A stretch of DNA of 64,000 nucleotides from Strigamia acuminata (taxonomy: Eukaryota > Arthropoda > Chilopoda > Geophilomorpha > Linotaeniidae): assembly GCA_949358305.1 (NCBI GenBank), contig OX442315.1:22532427-22596426 (forward strand), given 5' to 3'. The position numbers and the translations under genes were made by a program. Positions within the stretch are counted from its first letter, which is position 1. Each line of letters begins with the position of its first letter. The notes under the pieces were generated by a model that saw nothing but the letters and a program-made list of their open reading frames with translations, did not search any database and was not told the DNA's origin. Below, one piece after another: positions 12,112 through 22,059 of the stretch.

Positions 12112-15100
12112 CTATGTCTTGGCTCGCGGAACGCGAGATCTCAAGTTGTACTTTGACTTTCGCGAAGTACAATCCAACTTGTTTAGATTGTCATCAGCAT
12201 CGTCTCCAATGTCAGATGAGTTATATACTTCATTGTTTGAAATTTTCTCTTTTTCTAAAAACATTTCCTTTTCTAGATTTTCATCAAGAGAAACATTTTC
12301 AAGTCGCTGGTTTATTTCATCGACTTCGTTATTTTTGAGTTTCGATTTTTTACTCGATTCCGTGTTTTCGACAGGAATTTTGGATAATTTAGCATCATCC
12401 AAGGTATTAACAATATTCTTTGTTTTTTGACCCACTTCCTCCCCTTCCAGCCAAATTTCTTGGTTGAAAACGGGAAAGTACGGCATTAATTCAGTGCCGT
12501 GAACAGCTGGATAAATTTTATTATCACTCAGCCGTCGAAGTTGAAAGGCGCCTCCTTGTAACCTTTTGATAATTACATAAGGCCCATTCCTTTTCGGTGA
12601 AATGCCTGCTGCTATTCCTTTAGCGGCATTTGAGAGAATATGAGACTCTCGCCAGACTAAATCATTTTGTCTGAAGTTGTCGAATTTCTTATCTGATTTT
12701 TCAGCTTCGACACGGCGTCTCAAATCTAAGACGTGAGACATCATATGCTGATACGTCTCTGCAATTATTGTTTCTAATTTCTGAACATATAAATGCGGAT
12801 TTTTTGGATCAATGACTAAAATTCCTTCCGGAATTCTTGGATCCCAAGGAATTCTTAATTCTCGGAAAAAATTTAAGAAAGCAGGAGAATAATCTCTGCC
12901 TCTTGTTACAGTTGTTCTCAAACTGAATGCAAATTCGCGTAGATACTCATCCCATTGGTCATGAATATCTAAATAAATCGAAACTAAATATTTAATATCT
13001 CGATTGGTTCTCTCCACAGGATTGCTTTGTGGATGATAAATCGATGTCGGTGTTCGCGACATGTCGAATTTTTTGCAAAATTCTTTATAGACCTGTGATC
13101 GAAATTGTGGTCCATTATCACTTATGATTTGTCTCGGAAATCCGAAAGTCATTGATAAGTGATAAATTGTGTTGGCAACTTTTATTGCCGTTGGATTACA
13201 CATTGGAAATAATTCGGGCCAATGTGTAGCGACATCTACGATGACGCAAATGTGGGTATTGTTTTTTCTGGTTCTTGGTTTGGGACCAGACAAATCCACA
13301 CTGAGGCAGTCAAATGGTCCAAATGGTCCAATTTGAGCGCCTTCAATTTCGGTCTTTGATCTCGGCTTACATGCCTGACATCCTTGACAATGTTGAATAA
13401 AACGTGTAATATCACGTTTCATACCTTTCCAGGTATAAACTCTTCGAGTTCGGTACATTGTCCTCGCAATGCCTGGGTGGCCGGACAGGGGATGTCCGTG
13501 CATCAACCAAATGATTTTATAAATCAATTTTCTTGGCACAACAACTTTAAGTGCCCTACCATCCTCTCCCAATTCATCGGTAGAGGTAGGATGATAATGG
13601 AGTAACATATCTTCTTCAATGAGATAAGTACTCGCGTGTCTTTCAAAATTTCTTCTTTGAAGACGAGTTACTATGTAACTTGGGTATTGCTTGTTTAACA
13701 AGTAATTGCGAATATGTTGGCAAAATTTGTCTGCTTTTTGCGCCGCAATAATGTCATCTCTCGTTGGAGGATCACATTCCAATTGTTTGGCAATTTTAGC
13801 TGCAAATGCTTTAATTAAAACATTTGTTGTTGGCAGCTCGAATTTTTTAGCCATCATAGCCCTTAATTCGACGTCAGGGGTTCCTGACGGATCATGCATG
13901 TTAATACAAAAATTGATTAATGCTTGATCGTCTTCATTAACTATTATCGACTTGGGTAATTCATTCAATTTTCCCATTTGCCAACTTCGGCAAGGAGATG
14001 GACAATATGATAATAAATCATCATTATCGCCATCGTCTTCTGGTTCGTCAGGTGCGCTGACAGGTGCACGTGACAATGCGTCTGCTATTACATTTAGCGG
14101 ACCTTTGACGTATTGTATTTCGAACGAATACGCCATCAGCTCCATTTGCCAACGAGCTAATCTGCCCGACGGGTCAGATAACGACATCAACCACTTAAGT
14201 GCTTGGTGATCCGTTTGTACAGTGAATGTAGTGTACTCTAAGTATGGGCGAAATTTGCGTAATCCCCATACTACTGCGAGACATTCTAATTCTGTCACAG
14301 TATAATTCTTTTCAGCGGGTTGCAAGCTTCTGCTTGCATACACGCATGGCATTTCGACTTCTTGGCCATCCACATTTTTCTTTTGTGTAAGGGCTGCACC
14401 CAACCCTTGTTTACTGGCGTCAGTATGAACAATAAATGGCATGTACAAGTCAGGCATCTTCATTGTTTCAGCATTCGTAAGCAGGTCTTTTATTGCGTCG
14501 AATGCTGCTTGATGATGCAGTTCCCAATCGAACTCCGCATCTTTCTTCAAGAGTGGCCTTAGTGGTTCTGCCACTGTGGCCAAATTCTTGATTAGGCGGT
14601 GAAAGAAATTCACCATGCCTAGAAATCTTTGTAATTCCTTAAGATTGGTAGGAGCAGGAAATTGCGTAATTGCAGCGACTTTTTTAGGGTCTACTGCAAG
14701 TCCTTCTACTCCTACTTTGTAGCCTAGAAAAATTAATTCCTTTCTACAGAGATGCGTCTTGCCAGGGTGCGCATGTAAATTAGCTTCTGCCAATTTTTTA
14801 AACACTATATCTAAATGTTTAATGTGTTCTTCGAACGATTTGGATACAACAATTATGTCATCCAAATATGCCCATGCAAATTTTCTGTAAACGTCACCCA
14901 AAACTTTTTCCATTAATTCTTGGAAGGTAGTTGGTGCGTTTACTAATCCGAAAGGCATGACTAAAAACATTAGTCTTCCCATTGGGCTCCAGAAGGCAGT
15001 TTTTTCTCTGTCTTCAGGTCGCAATTCTATCTGCCAATATCCCTTGGTCAGATCTATAGTACTGACCCATTCGAATTCTCCGATTTCTCGCAGAATTTCC

Positions 15101-16365
15101 TCAATTGTTGGCATTTGAGGTGGGTTGTACTTAGTATGTGTATTGATGGGGCGAAAATCAATGCACAAGCGTGGGTCGTTTCCTGGTCGCATGACTAGGA
15201 CTGGCCTCATTCCGTAATCGCCTTCAGCTTTGACGACTACGCCTTTGTCAATCATGTCTTGACAAAGTTGTCTGATTATTTCCCTTTTTTGAGGGTTTAT
15301 GCTCTTAAAGGGGACACGGATGGGTTTCTCCGTGTCAAGCTCAATTTTGTGCTTAACCAGGTGTGTTTTACCTGGATCTTTAGAAATAATCCTTTTATGT
15401 TTGGATAACATCTTTTCTAATAATTTGGATTGCTCCAAATTTAAGTTAGCTTCTTTGACTAACTTTTGGATGAAATTCTCTTCATCAATTTTGCTTTGAG
15501 TTACACTTGCAGCGTAAGCTTTTGCAAAGGTCACAAATGAGGAATCGGGTTCCTCTATTTTCTCCAAATAACGATCCAGCAACGCTTGTGGAATGTAGGG
15601 TAAATCTGCATCCACAGGTTGCGTGAAATTCCAAGACATCGTCTGTGGATTAGGTTGGATTTTTAATTTATTCATAAAATCGCAACCCAATAGTACCATT
15701 GGATACTTATTTGGTATTACGATGAACGGATGACGTAACGTGCCATGTGTCCATCGAAATGAAAGATGGATGGTTCCATCTGGAGTGACTTCTTCACTTG
15801 CCGTCGTAACTCTGACACCAGGTCCGATAGGTCGTAGATATTTTTCTAGACCTAATTGATTAATAACTGAAGTGGCTAGGAAGCTTTTATTTGCTCCTGA
15901 GTCCAACATTCCGGTTATTACACCTTTTAACGTTTCTAACTTTAACGTCGGAAGGTCTTGGCTGTTTGGTATTCCAGCCACTTTGCACTCAAACTTGCGC
16001 AATTTATGAGGAATTGTAATTGGAGGCTCCAAAGGCAATTCATCTAATAACTCATTGGTATCAAGAGTTGTAGTTGCAAATAACTTAATGCATTCCTCAA
16101 TTCCAGGTGTCTCTGGAACTGAGCTTGGTCTATCGTCTTTAACTTCGACTTTATCTTGAATATTGGAAGTGTCTTCTTCAGTCGGGGTTTCGCCGACAAT
16201 CTCCTTTTTTACATCAAGAGATCCATTTTCTTTTAGTTCAGTTTGACGAATTAATTCATCAATAGCTTCTCCAACATCTTCCATTATCTTCAGATTTTCA
16301 TTCTCTGATTCCGATTTCGGAGGTGACGCAGCGTCCACTAGACCTGATGGATCTGCGTCTACAAG
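12112..16365 (-). CDS. pol: pol of the 12.4 kb element (read by -1 frameshift)
   Basis: The frame opens upstream of the gag stop and has no ATG start; the first -1 codon after slippage is CTT at 16365, giving about 1417 residues to TAG at 12112. An acidic N-terminal extension leads to an aspartic protease (LDSGANKSF, about residue 155). The reverse transcriptase has CIDFRPIN, TIDLTKGYW, MPFGLVNAPTTFQ and the catalytic YLDD at about 500. RNase H shows TDASKQG, TELECLAV, TDHQALKW and DALSR. The integrase has an HHCC zinc finger ending CQGCQAC, a D,D-E core (VDLSGP, SDNGPQF, NPVERTNRD) and a GPY-type module (KRNGPYVI). The last 100 residues are acidic and basic low-complexity sequence. All catalytic residues I looked for are present, so the copy appears functional. 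I saw no chromodomain. Confidence 0.92.
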   Translation of the reverse strand, partial: LVDADPSGLVDAASPPKSESENENLKIMEDVGEAIDELIRQTELKENGSLDVKKEIVGETPTEEDTSNIQDKVEVKDDRPSSVPETPGIEECIKLFATTTLDTNELLDELPLEPPITIPHKLRKFECKVAGIPNSQDLPTLKLETLKGVITGMLDSGANKSFLATSVINQLGLEKYLRPIGPGVRVTTASEEVTPDGTIHLSFRWTHGTLRHPFIVIPNKYPMVLLGCDFMNKLKIQPNPQTMSWNFTQPVDADLPYIPQALLDRYLEKIEEPDSSFVTFAKAYAASVTQSKIDEENFIQKLVKEANLNLEQSKLLEKMLSKHKRIISKDPGKTHLVKHKIELDTEKPIRVPFKSINPQKREIIRQLCQDMIDKGVVVKAEGDYGMRPVLVMRPGNDPRLCIDFRPINTHTKYNPPQMPTIEEILREIGEFEWVSTIDLTKGYWQIELRPEDREKTAFWSPMGRLMFLVMPFGLVNAPTTFQELMEKVLGDVYRKFAWAYLDDIIVVSKSFEEHIKHLDIVFKKLAEANLHAHPGKTHLCRKELIFLGYKVGVEGLAVDPKKVAAITQFPAPTNLKELQRFLGMVNFFHRLIKNLATVAEPLRPLLKKDAEFDWELHHQAAFDAIKDLLTNAETMKMPDLYMPFIVHTDASKQGLGAALTQKKNVDGQEVEMPCVYASRSLQPAEKNYTVTELECLAVVWGLRKFRPYLEYTTFTVQTDHQALKWLMSLSDPSGRLARWQMELMAYSFEIQYVKGPLNVIADALSRAPVSAPDEPEDDGDNDDLLSYCPSPCRSWQMGKLNELPKSIIVNEDDQALINFCINMHDPSGTPDVELRAMMAKKFELPTTNVLIKAFAAKIAKQLECDPPTRDDIIAAQKADKFCQHIRNYLLNKQYPSYIVTRLQRRNFERHASTYLIEEDMLLHYHPTSTDELGEDGRALKVVVPRKLIYKIIWLMHGHPLSGHPGIARTMYRTRRVYTWKGMKRDITRFIQHCQGCQACKPRSKTEIEGAQIGPFGPFDCLSVDLSGPKPRTRKNNTHICVIVDVATHWPELFPMCNPTAIKVANTIYHLSMTFGFPRQIISDNGPQFRSQVYKEFCKKFDMSRTPTSIYHPQSNPVERTNRDIKYLVSIYLDIHDQWDEYLREFAFSLRTTVTRGRDYSPAFLNFFRELRIPWDPRIPEGILVIDPKNPHLYVQKLETIIAETYQHMMSHVLDLRRRVEAEKSDKKFDNFRQNDLVWRESHILSNAAKGIAAGISPKRNGPYVIIKRLQGGAFQLRRLSDNKIYPAVHGTELMPYFPVFNQEIWLEGEEVGQKTKNIVNTLDDAKLSKIPVENTESSKKSKLKNNEVDEINQRLENVSLDENLEKEMFLEKEKISNNEVYNSSDIGDDADDNLNKLDCTSRKSKYNLRSRVPRAKT

Positions 16366-16371
16366 TTTTTT
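16325..16371 (-). promoter_or_regulatory. -1 ribosomal frameshift signal between gag and pol
   Basis: The minus strand carries the canonical slippery heptamer A AAA AAC (16371-16365), placed in the gag frame as CGA AAA AAC. Five bases later a 7-bp stem GACGCAG/CTGCGTC (16359-16353 with 16331-16325) begins. A second small stem TCCA/TGGA lies inside its loop. The gag stop TAG (16361-16359) overlaps the foot of the stem. Slipping back one base leads straight into CTT GTA GAC, which is the pol frame. Heptamer, spacer and structure all agree with known retroviral -1 sites of the A AAA AAC type. Confidence 0.85.
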
Positions 16372-19300
16372 CGAAACATGTCAGTTATGATCTTGACTGC
16401 TTTTTCAAACTCAGCTGTTGACACTGGTTTGTCCTTTTTAGAGGAAGGGCAGTCTTTTTGCCAATGCCCTAATTTTTTGCATAAATTGCATGGATCAGTG
16501 GCAGGCGATTTCTTTTTCGTTGCTGCTGGCGAGGCAGAACGAGAACGAGCGTCAGACCGGCGCTCTGGCGACACCGCGGGTGATTTTGAATTCCTTTCGG
16601 TATTCACCTTTGATGCGTCAAATGAAACATTTTTTGGTTTCATTTTTGGCTTCCATTTGCCTGCAACGGGGTTATTTTTTGCTAACAGCGCCGCTGCTTT
16701 GGCTAATAAAGCCAACGTCTCATCTCCTGCTTCCTCCTCCTCTTCAGCTTCTTCAGCTTCAGACGACGGAGTTTCAGCTCCAGTTATATTTGCATGTAAC
16801 TTAGGAACTGAATGAGGATTTTTGACGTCCTTTTTGGAAGATTCTTTTTTCGAACTCTTCTCATCCACTTCGTCTAGAAAGTCTTCGTAACTAGGTGGCT
16901 GCAACAATTTCAAACCATTAAAGGTTTCATTGTTTTGCTCAGCGAGTCTTTTCTCTCGCCTTAAGTACGCTGACCTTTCGGCTTCTGTAAGATAAGCTTT
17001 GTACTTTTCGTCAATGCGCAATTGATTGACTTCCATGAATTCGTTTAACTCGGAGAATTTCCCCGGGTCGGGAGCGTCCGACATCATCAGAATATTTTTA
17101 CTATATTCTGTGAGGCCAGCTCTAAACTGATCATCTGCTGTTGCATCAGTAACAGCATGTGGCATTCTGCCAAGCAGATTCTCTGCTCTTAGCATGTACG
17201 AATGTAAGCTTTCGCCTTTTCGTTGCTTAAGACATCTCCAAAGCGTCTTGATGTCTTCGCTCGATTCACCAAATTTAAACATAAATTGTTTAACGAAGTC
17301 ATCCCACTTCGTGAAGTCTTTCCTGCGAAACCACTCCTTGACACCGCCAACTAGTATTCTTGGTACTAGATGGGCCAATGCACCTTCACAGCTAAAACTG
17401 TGAACTTTGCCTAGTTCAAATATTTCCAGCAAGAGGTTTGACCCTGCTTGCCAATTTCCATTATAGGCGTGTGGGATAACTCGATCCCATCTAATGAACT
17501 TTTCATCTGTTGTTTGATGAGTCCATTTATCAGAAGTAAATTCACTTATTTTTTGCAAAATAATTTTATCCCTTCTGCTTTTTCGCTGTTGTTGAGCATT
17601 TTGCCTCAACAACTGGTCAATCTCATCTTTCGTGTAGAAATCGGGTCTTTGAGTTCTACTACGTGTTCTGTGACGAGATCGCCCTCTCACACTGGGGCGT
17701 GAGGAATCTGTATCAGACGCAGATTCATGATTCGGATTTGGCGGCGGATCAGGGTCCGGAGGATCGTCGCCATCTGGCGGACGACGGTCTCCATTTGGTG
17801 GTCCCCTTCCATTTCGATTGCCATTCGAATTGTGGTCACGTGAGTGGCCACCTCCATGTCCATCTGAACTGTCTCCACCTGGTGGGTCACCACCTGGTGG
17901 ATTTCCACGGTATCTCGGTCCATCACGGATGTCGTTATGACAATCTCGTTTTGGTGAGCCTTCTCGCGGATTATCGTGTGACCGTCCACGATCGTGTGGT
18001 TTCTCACGTTCTTTATTTTTTCTCTCTAGCAATCCGATTAATCGGTCACTATTGCTAAAGAATCGATCCGAATTTTGCGGAACGTTTGGGGAATGATATT
18101 CGGTCGGGTCTGGTTGTCGCTTTCGCTTTTTGCGACTGTGATGACTATTACGGCTTCCACGACTACTGCGTGAGTCATCACTGTCAGTCCAACTTGATTG
18201 TCGACTGACTTTTGGTTTAGCTGATGTTAAATCAATCAACTCAGGTGATTTGGAAGCACCTTTTTGCAAAACTGGGGCTGGCTTTGCAAAATTATCTTCG
18301 CCACAAACGTCTTGTACTTTTTGTACGACTACTGCAAAGTTTTCTTGTACCGTCAATAGATCTGCGCGAAGAATCTCGTTTTCACGAGCTTGCGCAGCTA
18401 AGTCGGCACGTAATAACTGCTCTGCAGTACTTTGACTTTTGGCGGCTTGACCAGCATCAATTACTGACTGCTGTCGAGCGAGAAATACTTCATTTTCTCG
18501 TTGTGCTAATCTCTTAGCTCTTGCTGCTTGTTCTGCAGCATAATTCTCGTAATTTCGAGAAGTGGAGGGAATTTCTTCCCTCGCTCGAACTGGGGCGGTT
18601 AGTTCGGCAGTCATTAAATTTGTGTTGGCTTCTCGCAAATTTGCGTTGGCCAATCTCAAATTTTCATTAGCAATTTCTAAATCTTTTTGTGCTTGATTTA
18701 GTTGCTCGAGCCTTTGTTGTTGCTCTTCGTCAGTAATTAGCCAGGAAGCTTTTTCCTGCTCTAATTGTAACAACTTAACATGGTCATTCGCACGTTGTTG
18801 TTTTAGTTCGGCATTTTGCTGATGCATTTCTGCACGCATTCGCTCGAACTCTGCTTGCAAGCTTGTTCTGACGATTTCAACGTCTTTTTGGCTTTGTTTG
18901 CGAACCATAGCTTTGTGGATTTGTTCCACAGTCATTTCGCTAGTGACTTTTACTCCCTCGAGCCTAGCTTGCTCACGGAGTGCGTCCATCATGGTAACAC
19001 GCACGGGAGAATGAGAAACTTCCATATTGGAGTTCTCAGAATCTTGTTGTGCTGCACCTTGAACCGGTGATGAATTCAGCGAGTGCTCCGCACTTGATGA
19101 TTGAATTCGTAAATTCAAATCATCGTTTTGCGACTTGGAACGGCCACTTCCAGTTGGATTGTTTAAGTCCAACTGGCCGCTTGGCGGGGATGGCTGTTGT
19201 CGCTCCAACGCTTGCGTGAATTCATTCACGATTAACTGTGCCGAGTTACAGTTAGCTGTTTGATCCATAGTTTCAAACAGTTCTTGTGACTCAGTCACTT

Positions 19301-19382
19301 CTTGATCCACGACTGGTAGATCGATGGCCACTCGTCTCTTCGCTGGTCTGCCTCTCGGTCTCTTTTCGCCTGGAGTCGCCAT
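16359..19382 (-). CDS. gag: gag of the 12.4 kb element (1007 aa)
   Basis: The ORF starts at ATG 19382, downstream of the primer site, and ends at TAG inside the frameshift signal. The N terminus has an AT-hook-like core (RPRGRPAKRR, residues 8-17) that could also serve as a nuclear signal. Residues about 165-355 are a long Gln/Glu/Ala-rich coiled coil. PELIDLTS near residue 380 resembles a SUMO-interacting motif. Residues 400-580 are a Ser/Arg, Gly/Pro/Asp low-complexity linker. The capsid-like retrotransposon gag domain lies at about 605-800 (WFRRKDFTKWDDF, GESLHSYMLRAE). A CCHC knuckle (CNLCKKLGHWQKDC) lies near 965-978. At about 1000 residues it is much longer than usual gypsy Gags. The extra N-terminal half accounts for the length and suggests a nuclear or scaffolding role, which is inference. 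Confidence 0.9.
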   Translation of the reverse strand: MATPGEKRPRGRPAKRRVAIDLPVVDQEVTESQELFETMDQTANCNSAQLIVNEFTQALERQQPSPPSGQLDLNNPTGSGRSKSQNDDLNLRIQSSSAEHSLNSSPVQGAAQQDSENSNMEVSHSPVRVTMMDALREQARLEGVKVTSEMTVEQIHKAMVRKQSQKDVEIVRTSLQAEFERMRAEMHQQNAELKQQRANDHVKLLQLEQEKASWLITDEEQQQRLEQLNQAQKDLEIANENLRLANANLREANTNLMTAELTAPVRAREEIPSTSRNYENYAAEQAARAKRLAQRENEVFLARQQSVIDAGQAAKSQSTAEQLLRADLAAQARENEILRADLLTVQENFAVVVQKVQDVCGEDNFAKPAPVLQKGASKSPELIDLTSAKPKVSRQSSWTDSDDSRSSRGSRNSHHSRKKRKRQPDPTEYHSPNVPQNSDRFFSNSDRLIGLLERKNKEREKPHDRGRSHDNPREGSPKRDCHNDIRDGPRYRGNPPGGDPPGGDSSDGHGGGHSRDHNSNGNRNGRGPPNGDRRPPDGDDPPDPDPPPNPNHESASDTDSSRPSVRGRSRHRTRSRTQRPDFYTKDEIDQLLRQNAQQQRKSRRDKIILQKISEFTSDKWTHQTTDEKFIRWDRVIPHAYNGNWQAGSNLLLEIFELGKVHSFSCEGALAHLVPRILVGGVKEWFRRKDFTKWDDFVKQFMFKFGESSEDIKTLWRCLKQRKGESLHSYMLRAENLLGRMPHAVTDATADDQFRAGLTEYSKNILMMSDAPDPGKFSELNEFMEVNQLRIDEKYKAYLTEAERSAYLRREKRLAEQNNETFNGLKLLQPPSYEDFLDEVDEKSSKKESSKKDVKNPHSVPKLHANITGAETPSSEAEEAEEEEEAGDETLALLAKAAALLAKNNPVAGKWKPKMKPKNVSFDASKVNTERNSKSPAVSPERRSDARSRSASPAATKKKSPATDPCNLCKKLGHWQKDCPSSKKDKPVSTAEFEKAVKIITDMFRKNL

Positions 19383-19476
19383 TTTTCAAATGAAGACAAA
19401 GAAAGGATAGAGAAGAAAGATAAGCAAGATAAAAATGGCGGGTAAATTTTAAACTATCAAAATTTATACAATGACT

Positions 19477-19494
19477 ATCCCGGACGGGCCCCCA
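19477..19494 (-). other. primer binding site, tRNA-Pro type
   Basis: On the minus strand, two bases after the 5' LTR, the sequence reads TGGGGGCCCGTCCGGGAT. It is complementary to a tRNA 3' end with CCA and differs at one base from the tRNA-Pro primer site I know from gammaretroviruses. The roughly 95-bp leader from here to the gag ATG shows no consensus splice donor. Confidence 0.75.
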
Positions 19495-19496
19495 CG

Positions 19497-20480
19497 TGCT
19501 GCGATCCGGGTTTTTATCCACTTAATTTCTAATAAATTAAGCAGAAACCGCAGGTGAATGCTTAACAAGACTTATATCGCGGCCGAAACTTGTCTAGGGT
19601 TAAGTTTACGAAAATAGGAATAAAAAGACAGTTTATTATGGTAATAAAAATCACACAATTATTTATTCGGTTTAAATTACAATATATATATTAATAATGA
19701 TTATGAATATCACGATATGCAACAAGTCGCAAGAATAAAATGAGCGGGAAACAATGAAACAAAGGAAGGGCTTGCAACGACTGTTGCAAGCTACAAAGCG
19801 TCAGAAATGGCGCTTAAACAACGAGATGTTGTTGATCGAAGGCAAATGTCTTCGTTCTCGGCAAACTCACGAACGATGGTCGAAGACGATGGTTCTCGTG
19901 GGTTTCTTCTACGGCTCGTGCGACGGCTCGGCGGCGGTGGTTGACGGCTGTAGGCGTCTGGTCCAGGTACGATGGCGATGGTTGCCGTTCGCGCGGCAAC
20001 GATGGCGATGGTTCACTTGGATCAGGAAACTTCTTCTTCTCGATAGCTGGAATTAGCGACGGCTAATTCAAGCTGAATTGCTGGCTTTGTGCTTTGGATG
20101 ACACAAAGATAGCAGATGAAACTGAGTTACAACGGTCCTCTATCAATACGTATTGTCGGAGCAAATATCGCAGTGATGTTGAGGTTGTTGTTGTATTTTT
20201 CAGAGTCCCGATTTGAGCCAAGACGCGAGCCCAGCACGCTTCAATATTGCGCAGAAAACCTGCGCACTTAGCTCAAATGGGTGCAACTAGTGGTTATTAC
20301 ACCATATTGCACCATAACGGCTAATAACCGTTTTCACCCCGGACAACCTGGGGTGATATGTGCCTAGAGAGGATTTCTCCCCTCGGTCACATGATCTGAC
20401 TTGGCGTGTGCCACAGTCAAATTAATTAGAAGATAATTAATTTAATCTTCTAAGTTGGTGAATATTTTGAGATCACCACA
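19497..20480 (-). repeat. 5' LTR of the 12.4 kb element (984 bp)
   Basis: This is the promoter-bearing copy, since the element reads leftwards from 20480. It has the same length as 8094-9077 with no differences seen by eye, which indicates recent integration. It carries the same TATA-like run and AATAAA signals at equivalent positions. Confidence 0.93.
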
Positions 20481-20939
20481 GTGATGAGGTGTGTCGCAGT
20501 TCACGTGCGACTTGACCGTGACGGATGGGTTTCCTCTATTTGCGACAACAATTTATCCATTGTGTTCTGTATTGTTTTTCAATTGGGTTAAAAAAAAAAT
20601 AAAAATTCTAAAAAAAAAAGTAATCGTCTTGTATATTAAAAAAAAAAAACTACTGTATTACATCTGAGCAGAAAAACCAACAATAGAATTCGTCCAAAAT
20701 TACATCAATACAATTTTGTCTTGTATGCAATACAACCAATAATTTTTTATGCACAAAAATAAAATGAAATTGAAATGTACCAACTGGTACAAAAACAAAC
20801 AACAATATCATTCCATTCCAATCCAATCCAATACTTTAGAACTTCTTTCCATTCACCATATTTACTTTGCTTTATTCTGACCCCACTACGTGTCCTCACT
20901 GAGATATTCTTGGTGATGATATATATTTCCATTTTCCAG

Positions 20940-21108
20940 AAAGCTGGAGTTATTCATGCATTCCAAATGCACACGGAAAACGGGCGCATGCAAAATGGAT
21001 CATTATGTCCAAGAATTAGCCCATAAAGACGTAATGTGTTCCCTGTCTATAAAAGGCTCTGAAACAGAAAACAACCGAAAAAAAGCAGCAAGCATCACCA
21101 CCTCACCG
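20940..21108 (+). CDS. candidate internal exon (56 codons, unknown protein)
   Basis: A pyrimidine-rich acceptor (TTTCCATTTTCCAG) ends at 20939, and a consensus donor (CCG then GTAAGG) begins at 21109. The 169 bp between them is open in one frame as one base plus 56 codons, and is less AT-rich than its surroundings. The peptide is basic and Cys/Lys/Ser-rich (for example KMDHYVQELAHKD), with no known domain. The frame runs on for only a few codons past the donor. No partner exon was found. Confidence 0.3.
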
Positions 21109-21678
21109 GTAAGGCCTTTCAAGCCAAGACCAAGGACTGACGCTACCTGACCAAATGTGGAATTCTACAACCGTCTGAAGAGACTAGCTGCAACTGCAAA
21201 ACTAAAAGAGCTCTTGAATTGAGTTGATGTACCTGAAACCTCAGATCTCCTGCAGATTCCATTGTTTTATGACTTGCACGTTTTCAGCCCTTGCCAAAAC
21301 TCGTGCACTAGTATTCGGATTGTTCTTCCCCCGTGGTGAGAATCCTAGCCAACAGAATATAATTGAACACGAAACGTTGTCCTCAACTACAAGTGTTTCC
21401 GGCCAGCAAAACGGTAACACAAGCATGATAACTACAAAACACATGTTAATACGCTCTATTGGAAATTCCAATTGGGCGTAATATTTAACAAACCAAAGAT
21501 CCCCTGGACACCACTCAAAACCATACACTTTGCAACGTAATTCAAACAATTGCGGTCAAACAAAGAATCAATGACCGTCATTGGTCAGGAGAAATCCGAT
21601 GTAAATCAATCGTAGTCTGTCTCTTCTAGTAATATTCTAGTAAAATAATTCAATAAAGCATTCTTGTTACATTTAATG

Positions 21679-22059
21679 TTAACTAGTTTTTCGCATTTCA
21701 TCCTTATTTATTCCAGCAGAAGCTAAACGTGTCGTTATAGTAACGCAATCTTTATTTAATTTTAAACAAACTGAGACACCAAGGTGAAAGCCGACATTAA
21801 GCCTAGTTTTGAATAAATTAGGTGAGGACACGACAGCTTTTACGATCGTGAAAATGCTTTTAGACGAAACAAAGTCACATAGACGTTCAGAATCCAGCAG
21901 CAAGAAAAGCACTAAGGCCAATACGACAGTATAAATTGCTAACTTCGCTAAAGGGTTGCCTCGTTTTTCACTCTTGTTTCTTTTACTTGTTAGACACGCG
22001 ACAGGAACACAATATACTTGCGTTGTGTTGTGTTCGCAGTACAGCCAATCTTGTAGGAT
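21679..22059 (-). CDS. candidate terminal exon of a single-pass membrane protein
   Basis: This is an open frame of about 126 codons ending in TAG or TAA at 21679, without an ATG near its start. A weak acceptor-like ACAAG lies at its upstream edge. The predicted peptide has a short Cys-containing segment with an NTT glycosylation site. A basic stretch and one clear hydrophobic helix (AIYTVVLALVLFLLL) follow, then a Lys/Thr-rich tail. This fits the end of a type I membrane protein. I do not recognise the family, and chance cannot be excluded. Confidence 0.22.
   Translation of the reverse strand: MLQDWLYCEHNTTQVYCVPVACLTSKRNKSEKRGNPLAKLAIYTVVLALVLFLLLDSERLCDFVSSKSIFTIVKAVVSSPNLFKTRLNVGFHLGVSVCLKLNKDCVTITTRLASAGINKDEMRKTS

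Larger units (their letters stand above)
8094..20480 (-). mobile_element. complete 12.4 kb Ty3/gypsy-type LTR retrotransposon with three genes
   Basis: In its own orientation the element runs from 20480 down to 8094. The order is 5' LTR, tRNA-Pro-type primer site, gag, a -1 frameshift signal, pol (protease, reverse transcriptase, RNase H, integrase with a GPY-type tail), a regulatory spacer, a spliced third gene, a polypurine tract and the 3' LTR. The LTRs begin TG and end CA in element orientation, and the insertion is flanked by GTGA. Protease before RT with integrase last is the Ty3/gypsy order. The length is more than twice that of most gypsy elements, because of a long Gag, long LTRs and the third gene. 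Identical LTRs and open frames point to a recent insertion. It could also be called an errantivirus-like element, but the third gene does not look like an envelope. Confidence 0.93.

Noticed and set aside
12500-12650. Chromodomain at the end of Pol in the large element
   Set aside because: The region fits a GPY-type module (KRNGPYVI) followed by low-complexity sequence. No aromatic-cage pattern of a chromodomain is visible.
16359-16380. Pol starting at its own initiation codon or by stop readthrough
   Set aside because: The first M-like codon in pol is GTG, and the gag stop is not in the pol frame. The A AAA AAC site with its stem explains the junction fully.
12017-19070. Many plus-strand frames across the gag-pol region
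   Set aside because: They are antisense shadows of the minus-strand gag and pol genes and lack motifs of their own.
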